A stretch of DNA of 64,000 nucleotides. It comes from Chryseobacterium piscicola (GTDB taxonomy: Bacteria; Bacteroidota; Bacteroidia; Flavobacteriales; Weeksellaceae). Below are positions 42,983 to 51,323 of this stretch, piece by piece. The stretch covers positions 248,001 to 312,000 of the forward strand of contig NZ_FTOJ01000001.1 of assembly GCF_900156685.1 (NCBI RefSeq). The letters run 5' to 3'. Below the pieces are notes generated by a model that searched no databases, was not told where the DNA came from, and saw only the letters and a program-made list of their open reading frames with translations. Position 1 is the first letter of the stretch, and each line of letters starts with the position of its first letter. The position numbers and the translations under genes were made by a program.

Positions 42983-44212
42983 ATGAGTGATTCTTTGAAG
43001 AAGTTTTATGTGATAGCCTGGGTATTCGGGCTTATTTTCTATTTTTTAGACTATGTTATCAGATCTGCACCCGCAGTGATGTTGCCACAATTGACCAGTC
43101 ATTTCAATACCAATGATCTTGATTTGGTTTGGATGATTGGTACGTATTACTATACCTATTCCACCTGCAGCTTGCTTGCAGGGATTGCTCTAGATAAATT
43201 TGGAGGAAAAAAGTCTCTATTTGCAGGAACCTTTATTTTAGGACTAGGAGCTTTGTTTTTTTTAATGTCAACCCAATTTGCCGGAATTTCGGGAAGGCTT
43301 TTGCAGGGGGCCGGTTGTGCGTTTGCGTTTCCGGGTTGTGTTTATTTGGCGAGTAAAGGATTTTCTTCTAAATCTTTGGCGACGGCAATTGGGTTTACCC
43401 AGTGTTTCGGAATGTTAGGAGGTGCTTCAGGTCAATTTCTAGTCGGTCCTTGGATAGATTCGGGGATGGATAGTAATGCATTCTGGCTTTGGGCAGGTGT
43501 ATTTACTATAATTACCGCTTTTGTACTGTATTTTGTGATACCGAAAGAAAATTCTGAACCCGAAATAGAAAAAAATTCTAAAAAATTAGGCTATTTTGAA
43601 ACTTATAAAATTGTTTTTAAAAACCTACAATCTTGGCTTTGCGGTTTGGTTTCAGGATTATTATTTGCGCCCACCACAATATTTGCAATGACTTGGGCTG
43701 TTGCCTTTTTCGAAAAAGATAAACAATTTACCTTTCATGATGCTGCTATAACCAGCGGAATGGTGGCTTTTGGATGGGTTTTTGGATGCCCGTTGTTAGG
43801 GTTTATCACCGATAAATTGGGACGTAGAAAACCAGTTTTAGTTTGTGGTGCAATCTTGATGATTTTAAGTCTTTTACAACTTGCCTTCTTACCAGAGGTG
43901 TTTCCAGCAAAATTATCGATGTTTATTTTGGGAGTAGGTTCCGGAGCGGCGATGATTCCATATTCAATCATTAAAGAGGCCAATCCCGATTTTGTAAAAG
44001 GAAGTTCTACAGGAGCAATTAATTTTATCACTTTTGGCGTAACTACATTATTGAGTCCTGTCTTCAGTTATTATTTTGGTAGAAGTCTAGGATTATCAGA
44101 CGCTAATAGCCATTTTCAAAACGCTTTGTTTTTTTGGATAAGTGGAATTGTATTGGCAATTTTTATTTCATTATTACTAAAAGAAACGGGTAAAAAATCG
44201 CACGAAATTTAA
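42983..44212 (+). CDS. major facilitator superfamily transporter
   Basis: The ATG at 42983 is used; the TTG just before it is an unlikely start. The 409-aa protein has about 12 membrane helices, the MFS loop motif in GIALDKFGGKKSLFAG and its second-half repeat in GFITDKLGRRKPVLVCG, and YVIRSAPAVMLPQL in the first helix. The family branch resembles bacterial permeases of unknown substrate. It is monocistronic after the lysA terminator, so no neighbour indicates the substrate. Confidence 0.88.
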   Translation: MSDSLKKFYVIAWVFGLIFYFLDYVIRSAPAVMLPQLTSHFNTNDLDLVWMIGTYYYTYSTCSLLAGIALDKFGGKKSLFAGTFILGLGALFFLMSTQFAGISGRLLQGAGCAFAFPGCVYLASKGFSSKSLATAIGFTQCFGMLGGASGQFLVGPWIDSGMDSNAFWLWAGVFTIITAFVLYFVIPKENSEPEIEKNSKKLGYFETYKIVFKNLQSWLCGLVSGLLFAPTTIFAMTWAVAFFEKDKQFTFHDAAITSGMVAFGWVFGCPLLGFITDKLGRRKPVLVCGAILMILSLLQLAFLPEVFPAKLSMFILGVGSGAAMIPYSIIKEANPDFVKGSSTGAINFITFGVTTLLSPVFSYYFGRSLGLSDANSHFQNALFFWISGIVLAIFISLLLKETGKKSHEI

Positions 44213-44278
44213 TTTAAATTGATTAATTTGAAGCTATTTGGTGGGAAATTTGATGAGGTGTAAACAAATTCATTTACT

Positions 44279-44767
44279 ATGAAATCTGCATTTATAATTT
44301 TGTGTTTAGCTTTATCGAATCTAGTTTTTGCCCAGCAAAATGATTTAGAGGATCAAGAATCTAATTTCGTTATTTCAGAGACCAATAAAAATATTCTTAA
44401 AATAGTGATTAACGATCCTTTGCAGGTTGCTGTAAAAGATTGTACAAGTTTCAAAGCAGCCAAAGTAGATGGAGGGGTTTCTAATTATACAGAAATTCTG
44501 AGGGAATATATGTTCAATTATCTCAATTCAGAATTTTATGTACTCAATGGTAATTTTACATTCACGCTTACCGTAAATGAAACGGGCAAAATTGTAAAAA
44601 TCGATGCCGGGCCAAAAGTTGATAACAGCGAAATTTTTTTTGATGATATGAAATATATAATTAGAAGAATTAAAAACAGCTGGATACCAGCGAACTGCAA
44701 TGGAAAACCTGTCGCGAGCGAAATTAAAATTAAAATGAATTTCAGCTCTGTAGCTACGGATATTTAA
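44279..44767 (+). CDS. secreted TonB_C-like domain protein
   Basis: The 162-aa protein has a signal peptide ending NLVFAQ, then a domain resembling the C-terminal fold of TonB (FTFTLTVNETGKIVKIDAGP, then IRRIKNSWIPANCNGKPVASEIKIKMNF). It lacks the N-terminal helix and proline-rich linker of a real TonB, so it cannot couple to ExbBD. Its role is unknown. It is the first of several such proteins in the next 4 kb. Confidence 0.65.
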   Translation: MKSAFIILCLALSNLVFAQQNDLEDQESNFVISETNKNILKIVINDPLQVAVKDCTSFKAAKVDGGVSNYTEILREYMFNYLNSEFYVLNGNFTFTLTVNETGKIVKIDAGPKVDNSEIFFDDMKYIIRRIKNSWIPANCNGKPVASEIKIKMNFSSVATDI

Positions 44768-44936
44768 TTTTTCTAAAAGAGAATTTAAAGCAAATCAGAT
44801 TTTCATTGTAAAGAAAAAAGAATCTGAATTTTTCATTATGATTAAATTTACAATTTTGTAATTTTTATAACACGTCTTGTAGAATTATAAATTTTATTTT
44901 TGCATAAGCTCTCATTAATTTAGGGCTTTTGTTGTG

Positions 44937-45686
44937 ATGAAAAATATTTTATTTTCAATTTTTGTCCTCTCATCGTTTATTGTAAAAGCACAAGATGAGT
45001 TTCAGGAATACTATCATTATGCTTCAGGGCAATATCCTTATCAGGGTGGAGAAGCTGCTTTCTATAAAGATTTTCATGAAATTGTTTCCAAAAACGGATT
45101 GCAACCTTGCGAAAATAAGGATGAGGTTTATAATCTGAAAGTGATAATTCCGGAGACAGGACCAATTAAATATCTTAAAGATGAAACCAATAAAGATGCA
45201 GCAGAAAAGTACAAATGCACTTATGATTTAGGTCTTAAAGTAGTTTCGTTAATGAATAAATGGAAACCTATAATTATTAACGGAGAGAAAAAACAGTCTG
45301 TTGCCCAATTTTATATCATCTCAGATCATCTTTTTGAAAAATATAAGGAAGGCTACATCCCCTCCGGAGAAATGGCGAATTATAAACATCAACCAGGCGG
45401 CGGTATCAATTCGTTTAGAAAACAAGTTGCAGAAAGAATTGATACGCGCGGATATAATTGGTCGAAATCTTTTACAATGATTGTAACTTTTGTAGTCAAC
45501 ACAGATGGCGAAACTGAAGATTATAAAGTCTTACAATCATCCGGATTACCAGAATTCGACGAAAGAGTTCTTCGAGGTATAAAAAGTGTTAAAGGAAAAA
45601 AACATCAGTGGACTCCCGGAAAAATTGATGGAGTTCCCGTGAAAACAAGATTTAGATTGCCTTTACGTTTTGGTGCACCAGAATAA
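44937..45686 (+). CDS. secreted protein with two tandem TonB_C-like domains
   Basis: The ATG at 44937 follows a GTG; either could start. The roughly 249-aa protein has a signal peptide ending VKAQ, then two similar units: GGEAAFYKDF to WKPIIINGEKKQSVAQFYI, and GGGINSFRKQ to WTPGKIDGVPVKTRFRLPL. Each has the GG-xx-F, (V/T)xV and WxP-xxxxG-xPV pattern of the TonB C-terminal domain. No membrane anchor remains after signal cleavage. Periplasmic interaction with TonB boxes or peptidoglycan is a guess. Confidence 0.7.
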   Translation: MKNILFSIFVLSSFIVKAQDEFQEYYHYASGQYPYQGGEAAFYKDFHEIVSKNGLQPCENKDEVYNLKVIIPETGPIKYLKDETNKDAAEKYKCTYDLGLKVVSLMNKWKPIIINGEKKQSVAQFYIISDHLFEKYKEGYIPSGEMANYKHQPGGGINSFRKQVAERIDTRGYNWSKSFTMIVTFVVNTDGETEDYKVLQSSGLPEFDERVLRGIKSVKGKKHQWTPGKIDGVPVKTRFRLPLRFGAPE

Positions 45687-45738
45687 TTTCAGTAAGAAAA
45701 GTCAAATTTAGCTCCTGCCATTCTGTCACAATATTTTG

Positions 45739-45746
45739 TATCTTTG
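45739..45746 (+). promoter_or_regulatory. miaB -7 promoter element
   Basis: TATCTTTG matches TAnnTTTG, 21 nt before the GTG start of miaB. Confidence 0.5.
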
Positions 45747-45767
45747 TAAATTAATTAAATTGAAAAA

Positions 45768-47204
45768 GTGCAAGAAAAATATATAGACGAAACAAAACAA
45801 GGTGAAGCGTTTGCCATTCTAGAAAAACCCGAAAATTCTAAAAAATTATTTCTGGAAAGCTACGGATGTCAAATGAATTTCTCAGATTCTGAAATCGTCG
45901 CATCCATACTTAATGAGCAGGGTTACAACACTACTTTGAAAGTAGAAGAAGCAGATTTGATTCTTCTAAATACTTGTTCTATCCGTGAAAAAGCTGAGCA
46001 AACCGTGAGAATGCGTTTGGCGCAATTTAAAAATCTTAAAAAAGAACGCCCCAATATGACGGTTGGTGTTTTGGGTTGCATGGCAGAAAGATTGAAAACT
46101 AAATTTTTAGAGGAAGAACAGCTTGTAGACTTGGTAGTGGGCCCAGATGCTTACAGGGATTTGCCTAATCTTTTGAAGGAAACCGAAGATGGGAGAGATG
46201 CTATCAACGTCATTCTCTCAAAAGAAGAGACATATGCAGACATCAATCCCGTTCGTTTGGGTGGAAATGGTGTGACTGCTTTCGTGACGATCACCCGTGG
46301 TTGCGATAATATGTGTACTTTCTGTGTAGTTCCTTTTACGAGAGGTCGTGAAAGAAGTCGTGATCCTCATTCAATCATCGAGGAATGTAAGAATTTGTGG
46401 GAAAATGGCTACAAAGAAATTACGTTATTAGGTCAAAATGTAGACTCGTATCTTTGGTACGGTGGCGGTCCTAAAAAAGATTTTGCAAAAGCTTCTGAAA
46501 TGCAAAAATTAACAGCCACGAATTTTTCTCAGTTGCTTGATATGGTAGCGGTAGCGGTTCCGGAAATGAGAATCAGATTCTCAACTTCTAATCCCCATGA
46601 AATGACGGAAGAAGTTTTTAAAATGATTGCAAAACACGATAATATTTGCAATTACGTACATCTTCCCGTTCAAAGTGGAAGCGACAGAATTCTTCAATTG
46701 ATGAACCGTCAACATACGCGTCAGGAATATTTAGATTTAATTAAAAAAGGAAAAGAAATAGTTCCAGATATTTCATTTTCACAAGATATGATTATCGGGT
46801 TTTGCACAGAAACCGAAGAAGATCATCAACTCACAATGAGCCTTATGCGAGAAGTGGAGTACGATTATGGCTATATGTTTTCCTACTCTGAAAGACCGGG
46901 AACGCCCGCTCACAAAAAGATGGAAGACGATATTCCTGCCGATGTAAAACAGCGTCGTCTTGCCGAAGTAATTGCTTTACAAGGCGAACTTTCCCGAAAA
47001 AGAATGCAAGGTTACGTTGGTAGAGTTCATGAAATTTTGATTGAAGGAATTTCAAAGAAAAACAAAAACCAATGGAAAGGAAGAAATTCCCAAAACGCAG
47101 TTTGCGTATTTGATATGAAGGAAGGCCAGAAATTGGGAGACATAGTGTCTGTTTTTGTGCACGGAAATACACAAGGTACGCTTTTAGGGGAAACGGTTAA
47201 GTAA
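45768..47204 (+). CDS. miaB: tRNA-2-methylthio-N6-dimethylallyladenosine synthase
   Basis: The 478-aa protein starts with GTG. It has the MTTase N-terminal domain with three cluster Cys ([37 protein letters not shown]), the radical SAM motif [25 protein letters not shown] and a C-terminal TRAM region. MiaB adds the methylthio group to i6A37 of tRNAs reading UNN codons. The hydroxylase MiaE, which acts on its product, is encoded at 25233-25814. A GC-richer inverted-repeat element lies just past its stop. Confidence 0.97.
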   Translation: MQEKYIDETKQGEAFAILEKPENSKKLFLESYGCQMNFSDSEIVASILNEQGYNTTLKVEEADLILLNTCSIREKAEQTVRMRLAQFKNLKKERPNMTVGVLGCMAERLKTKFLEEEQLVDLVVGPDAYRDLPNLLKETEDGRDAINVILSKEETYADINPVRLGGNGVTAFVTITRGCDNMCTFCVVPFTRGRERSRDPHSIIEECKNLWENGYKEITLLGQNVDSYLWYGGGPKKDFAKASEMQKLTATNFSQLLDMVAVAVPEMRIRFSTSNPHEMTEEVFKMIAKHDNICNYVHLPVQSGSDRILQLMNRQHTRQEYLDLIKKGKEIVPDISFSQDMIIGFCTETEEDHQLTMSLMREVEYDYGYMFSYSERPGTPAHKKMEDDIPADVKQRRLAEVIALQGELSRKRMQGYVGRVHEILIEGISKKNKNQWKGRNSQNAVCVFDMKEGQKLGDIVSVFVHGNTQGTLLGETVK

Positions 47205-47216
47205 ATGATTTTTATG

Positions 47217-47326
47217 GCAGCTTTATCCGCCCTCCGTTCCCGCTTTTTTGCTCGTCGTTCCTCCTCGCAAAAAGAGCTCCACTCAGGTCGGGCTGCAAAT
47301 TGTGTTTTCAATACAAGATTTGCAGC
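47217..47326. repeat. GC-rich imperfect palindrome downstream of miaB
   Basis: GCAGC (47217-47221) faces GCTGC (47292-47296), with an inner CTTTTTTGC / GCAAAAAG stem, giving an imperfect 80-bp hairpin. The right arm is shared with a second perfect 9-bp repeat, GCTGCAAAT (47292-47300) and ATTTGCAGC (47318-47326). It is much richer in GC than its surroundings. I recall similar cagctttatcc...ggctgc units between genes in Chryseobacterium; not a canonical terminator as no U tract follows. Confidence 0.6.
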
Positions 47327-47458
47327 TAAAAGTAAAGATTTACAAAAAAAATGTTTATCATGATTGTCTCTAAAATTGATACAAATAAAGATATAAACAA
47401 GATTATAGTAAATTTTAGAAGAAAGCGTTATTAGAACATTACATTATTACAAGCATAA

Positions 47459-47965
47459 ATGAAAAATATATTTCTCATCATATTGTTAATACCTCTGCTG
47501 ATTAATTCTCAGACAGGAAAAGCAGTTTCAAAATACCCAAATCATGTAGGGAATATAGAATTTGATGAAAAGCTAGATGATCCTAATTTTAAAAGGTGTC
47601 TTGATGAGAAATATGTTTTTCAGTACTATAATGATTCAAAAGGGTTTCAATATAAAAGTGAAAAAAGAGAAATCGAAAAAGAAATTCAGACACTAAATCT
47701 TCCAGAAAATAAAGAAGCAAATGGCTATATTACGATTCGTTTTGTAGTCAATTGTGAAGGGAAATCTGGAATGTTCAGAATGCAGCAGATAGATAATGAA
47801 TACAAAGAATATACTTTCAACAAAAAATTATCAGACCAGTTACTTAATTTCACAAAGAAATTAAATGGCTGGATCCCTAAAGAAATTGAGGAAAAAAAAG
47901 TAGACTATTACCAGTATCTAACCTATAAAATTGAGAATGGAAAAGTTTCAGAAATATTACCTTAG
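47459..47965 (+). CDS. secreted TonB_C-like hypothetical protein
   Basis: The 168-aa protein has a signal peptide ending LINSQ and a compact domain with NGYITIRFVVNCEGKSG and LNGWIPKEIEEKKVDYYQYLTYKI, matching the strand order and WxP element of the TonB C-terminal fold. There is no membrane anchor. Its 3' end overlaps the next gene by 29 bp in another frame, so the two are translationally coupled. Function unknown. Confidence 0.62.
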   Translation: MKNIFLIILLIPLLINSQTGKAVSKYPNHVGNIEFDEKLDDPNFKRCLDEKYVFQYYNDSKGFQYKSEKREIEKEIQTLNLPENKEANGYITIRFVVNCEGKSGMFRMQQIDNEYKEYTFNKKLSDQLLNFTKKLNGWIPKEIEEKKVDYYQYLTYKIENGKVSEILP

Positions 47966-48737
47966 TCTTTTAATTCTCGTTGTTTATTCTAATTTACAAT
48001 CACAGGTAAATTGTAATGTCATGCAAAGTGACGATTGCAAAAAGGCATGTGAGTTATTTAACTATTGGGGTGAATATCAGGGATTAAGAGAATCTCAGGA
48101 AGGTTTTGATAAAGCAATTGAATTATGCCCGAATTTCGCCAATTCTTACATGGAAAAATCAGTTCCATATTTGAAAAGGGGAGATTTTATTAATTGGAAA
48201 ACCTTAATTGACAAGGCAGTACAACTTGATCCTGCAAAATATTTAGGCTATCGCGGATGGTGCAAATATCAGTTCCTTAGAGATTACAAAGGCGCAATTG
48301 CAGATATTGAGGCTTTAGAGAAAATTTATCCTACAGGATATTTAGGGTATTCAGCCAATGGCGATTACGAATTGCACATTGCAAAAGCAATTTGTTATTC
48401 AGCTTTAGGTCAAAAAAAGAAAGCGGTTTATATTATTGAAAATCAGTTGGCAAAAAAAGATCATAATATTGGTCTTTACGATTTTTATCAACTCGGTGTA
48501 ACTTATTTTGAACTTGGGAAATATGACAAAGCTTTAATAAACTTCGAAAAACAAAGCAAGCAAAACGATTTTGCCGAAAATATTTATTTTAAAAGTAAAG
48601 TTGCAAAAATTCGGAACAAAGATTATTTAGATTTAAAAAAGATGGCTTTAAAAAGCTACGATGAAGGTAAAACCATGAAAGATGGGTACACACATCATTT
48701 CAACAAAGTTTACAGAGCAGAAATAGAAGAACTGTAA
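47937..48737 (+). CDS. secreted tetratricopeptide-repeat protein
   Basis: The ATG at 47937 (MEKFQKYYLS) is preferred, giving a normal signal peptide ending NLQSQ. The remaining 240 residues are helical with TPR-like repeats (GFDKAIELCPNFANSYMEKSVPYLKRGDF, KTLIDKAVQLDP, and near the end YQLGVTYFELGKYDKALINFEKQ). Such proteins scaffold complexes in the periplasm or outer membrane. It overlaps the TonB_C-like gene upstream. The sigma-54 activator begins 42 bp after it. Confidence 0.75.
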   Translation: MEKFQKYYLSLLILVVYSNLQSQVNCNVMQSDDCKKACELFNYWGEYQGLRESQEGFDKAIELCPNFANSYMEKSVPYLKRGDFINWKTLIDKAVQLDPAKYLGYRGWCKYQFLRDYKGAIADIEALEKIYPTGYLGYSANGDYELHIAKAICYSALGQKKKAVYIIENQLAKKDHNIGLYDFYQLGVTYFELGKYDKALINFEKQSKQNDFAENIYFKSKVAKIRNKDYLDLKKMALKSYDEGKTMKDGYTHHFNKVYRAEIEEL

Positions 48738-48779
48738 ATTTTAAAAATCTTTAATTTTTTTAATCTTTAAATCAAGAAA

Positions 48780-50069
48780 ATGGCAGACTTACAATCTATA
48801 AAAGCACGTTTTGGGATAATAGGAAATTTTCCAGCTTTAAACCGAGCTTTAGAAAAATCTATACAAGTAGCACCCACCGATATTTCCGTTTTGGTTATCG
48901 GGGAAAGTGGTGTAGGGAAAGAATTTATCCCAAAAATAATTCATTCCGAATCGAAAAGAAAACATCAGCCTTACATTGTGGTAAATTGCGGTGCAATCCC
49001 AGAAGGAACAATAGATTCTGAACTTTTCGGGCACGAAAAAGGCGCTTTTACGGGAGCTACAGCAACGAGAAAAGGGTATTTTGAAGTGGCTGACGGTGGG
49101 ACGATTTTTTTGGATGAGGTAGGTGAATTGCCTTTGCAAACTCAGGTTCGTTTGCTTAGGGTTTTAGAAAGTGGAGAATTTATGAAAGTAGGGTCTTCGC
49201 AAATTCAGAAAACCAATGTAAGAATCGTTGCTGCAACAAATGTAAATATGATGAAAGCCATTCAGGACGGAAGATTTCGTGAAGATTTGTTTTATCGTTT
49301 GAATACAGTTCAGATTGATATGCCGGCTTTGAGGGAAAGAAAAGGGGATGTTCACCTGCTTTTTAGGAAATTTGCCATCGATTTTGCAGAAAAATACAGA
49401 ATGCCGGAACTAGAACTAGAGGCAGGTGCAGTTCACTATATCGAAAACTATACTTTCCCAGGAAACGTACGTCAGCTGAGAAATTTAGTTGAGCAAATGA
49501 CGGTGGTAGAACGAGAGCGAAAAGTTTCTGTAGCTAAACTTACAGAATATATACCAATGAATGCTCATTTGCCGATGGTAGTAAATCAGCCAAGCAGTCA
49601 AAAACAAACCGATTTTGGCAACGAAAGAGAAATTATGTACAAAATTCTCTTCGATATGCGGAACGATATAAATGATTTAAAATCCTTAACTTCCGAACTG
49701 ATTAAAAATAGAGGAACGGCAGATCTCAGCAATCAAGAAAAAAATTTGATAAGCAGAATTTATACACCTGAAACACAGCCAGCTGCAAACTCTAATTCCT
49801 TATTGTATTTTGAAAATAATAATAACAATGATCAAAATGTACAAAATCCTACCATTATCTCAAATCCTGACGATAACTACGAAGATTTTGAAGATATTGA
49901 AATAGAAGAAAATAGACCAGAATCACTTTCTCTACAAAATAATGAAAAAGACTTAATTGTGAAGGCTCTTGAGAAGCACAACGGAAGAAGAAATAGAGCG
50001 GCAGACGAATTGGGAATTTCGCAAAGAACGCTATACAGAAAAATAAAACAATATAACCTAGAAGAATAA
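48780..50069 (+). CDS. sigma-54-dependent activator without a receiver domain
   Basis: The 429-aa protein goes straight into the AAA+ domain: Walker A IGESGVGKEFIP, ELFGHEKGAFTGATATRKGYFE (GAFTGA loop), GTIFLDEVGELPLQTQVRLLRV, then VRIVAATN and FREDLFYRLN. After an Asn/Asp/Glu-rich linker (about 320-380) comes a Fis-type helix-turn-helix, RNRAADELGISQRTLYRKIKQY. It activates RpoN promoters, but with no N-terminal sensor its control must come from expression or partners. It heads a run of genes ending with LptE and an acidic TPR protein. Confidence 0.92.
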   Translation: MADLQSIKARFGIIGNFPALNRALEKSIQVAPTDISVLVIGESGVGKEFIPKIIHSESKRKHQPYIVVNCGAIPEGTIDSELFGHEKGAFTGATATRKGYFEVADGGTIFLDEVGELPLQTQVRLLRVLESGEFMKVGSSQIQKTNVRIVAATNVNMMKAIQDGRFREDLFYRLNTVQIDMPALRERKGDVHLLFRKFAIDFAEKYRMPELELEAGAVHYIENYTFPGNVRQLRNLVEQMTVVERERKVSVAKLTEYIPMNAHLPMVVNQPSSQKQTDFGNEREIMYKILFDMRNDINDLKSLTSELIKNRGTADLSNQEKNLISRIYTPETQPAANSNSLLYFENNNNNDQNVQNPTIISNPDDNYEDFEDIEIEENRPESLSLQNNEKDLIVKALEKHNGRRNRAADELGISQRTLYRKIKQYNLEE

Positions 50070-50080
50070 ACTACAATATT

Positions 50081-50788
50081 ATGAATGTGAATTTAACGCC
50101 TAAGCCAATCAATTTTAAATTTGGCGAATATATCAATAAAGGCTTCGAGCTTATGAAGAAAGACTTCGGCGGCGTTTTTGTGGGCTTTTTAGTGTGTTTA
50201 CTGATGTCTATCATCCCTTTTTGTGGAATTTTAGCCATGGGTAATTTTTACAAATATCTAAGGAAAATAGACAAAAATCAACAAGCAAGTCCAGGCGATA
50301 TTTTTGATTTTAAAGATTTTATGCCTTACCTTATTTTACAATTAATTATTGTGGGAGGTATTTTTGCACTTAGTATTCCTGTAGGTATTTTTGGGTTTTT
50401 GGGCGGCATTTCTTCTTACGGAAACGGAGAGCCAAGTGTAATGTGGCCTTTAATGATGATTCCTTTTATGATTTTAATGTTCATAGCGATATATTATTTT
50501 ACTTTAAAAGGATTTTATATTTCTGCTCTTATCAGTTTCAAAGGAATTACAGACATCAAAACTGCTTGGAATATTTCTAAAGTGATGACGCAAGGGAATC
50601 TTCTCAATATTTTCCTTTTCTCTTTGGTTGTGAGTATTCTTGCACAAATAGGCGTGGTCGCCTGTGGTATTGGGGTTTTTCTAACACTCCCTTTTGCTTG
50701 TACCGCATATTATTATGCATTCGATGATGCAATTCAGCAGCTTGAGCGCGACGAAATTTCCGAAATAGGAATCAAAGACAAATATTAA
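50081..50788 (+). CDS. polytopic membrane protein
   Basis: The 235-aa protein starts 11 bp after the sigma-54 activator and is cotranscribed with it. It has about five hydrophobic segments (about 30-55, 88-110, 122-145, 185-215) and the block ALISFKGITDIKTAWNISKVMTQGN, which resembles a block of the protein at 12074-12808. No enzyme motif is seen. The position between the activator and LptE hints at an envelope role only. Confidence 0.72.
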   Translation: MNVNLTPKPINFKFGEYINKGFELMKKDFGGVFVGFLVCLLMSIIPFCGILAMGNFYKYLRKIDKNQQASPGDIFDFKDFMPYLILQLIIVGGIFALSIPVGIFGFLGGISSYGNGEPSVMWPLMMIPFMILMFIAIYYFTLKGFYISALISFKGITDIKTAWNISKVMTQGNLLNIFLFSLVVSILAQIGVVACGIGVFLTLPFACTAYYYAFDDAIQQLERDEISEIGIKDKY

Positions 50789-50800
50789 ATTTTAAAAGCG

Positions 50801-51322
50801 ATGAATTTTCTCAGAAATCTTTTCATTCTATTCATATCCGCAGGAATTCTAAATTCTTGCTACAGCTTTACAGGTTCTTCTTTAACGGATGAAAAAACCG
50901 TGCAAATCAACGAGTTTCCAAACAATGCTCCGTTGGTAAATCCCACGCTTTCTCAACAGTTTTCAACAGATATTCAAAACAGATTTTTGCAGAGAACTAC
51001 CCTGAAGGGTACAAAATCTAATCCCGATATTTTGATAGAAGGAGAGATTACAGATTATTCTATCACTCCTACCAACATCAGTTCAAATACCCAAGAAACT
51101 GCCGCAGGAACAATTCAAGAATCACAAAATAAATTAACGATTACCATAAAAGTACATTACGAAAACAAGCTGCATCCTGACGTGAGTTTTGATCGTACAT
51201 ATATGGACGAAGCTGCTTTTAACAGCAGTCTTTCGCAATCTGATATTGAAGTTTCTCAGGTGAAATTGGTGACAGACAGGATTATAAATAAAATTTTTAA
51301 CGACATTGTAGCAAACTGGTAA
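50801..51322 (+). CDS. lptE: LPS-assembly lipoprotein LptE family
   Basis: The 173-aa protein has a lipoprotein signal (AGILNSC, Cys20) followed by YSFTGSSL, QINEFPNNAPLVNPTLSQQFSTDIQ-type and SNPDILIEGEITDYSITPTN segments that mark the Bacteroidetes LptE family. LptE plugs the LptD barrel to place LPS at the cell surface. Its gene follows the activator and membrane protein genes with short gaps, consistent with an envelope-stress or LPS operon. Confidence 0.85.
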   Translation: MNFLRNLFILFISAGILNSCYSFTGSSLTDEKTVQINEFPNNAPLVNPTLSQQFSTDIQNRFLQRTTLKGTKSNPDILIEGEITDYSITPTNISSNTQETAAGTIQESQNKLTITIKVHYENKLHPDVSFDRTYMDEAAFNSSLSQSDIEVSQVKLVTDRIINKIFNDIVANW

Positions 51323-51323
51323 G

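Noticed and set aside
47027..47311. Minus-strand ORF of 94 codons at the end of miaB
   Set aside because: It overlaps miaB antisense and starts inside the GC-rich palindrome; the Arg/Lys-rich peptide is an artefact of that repeat.
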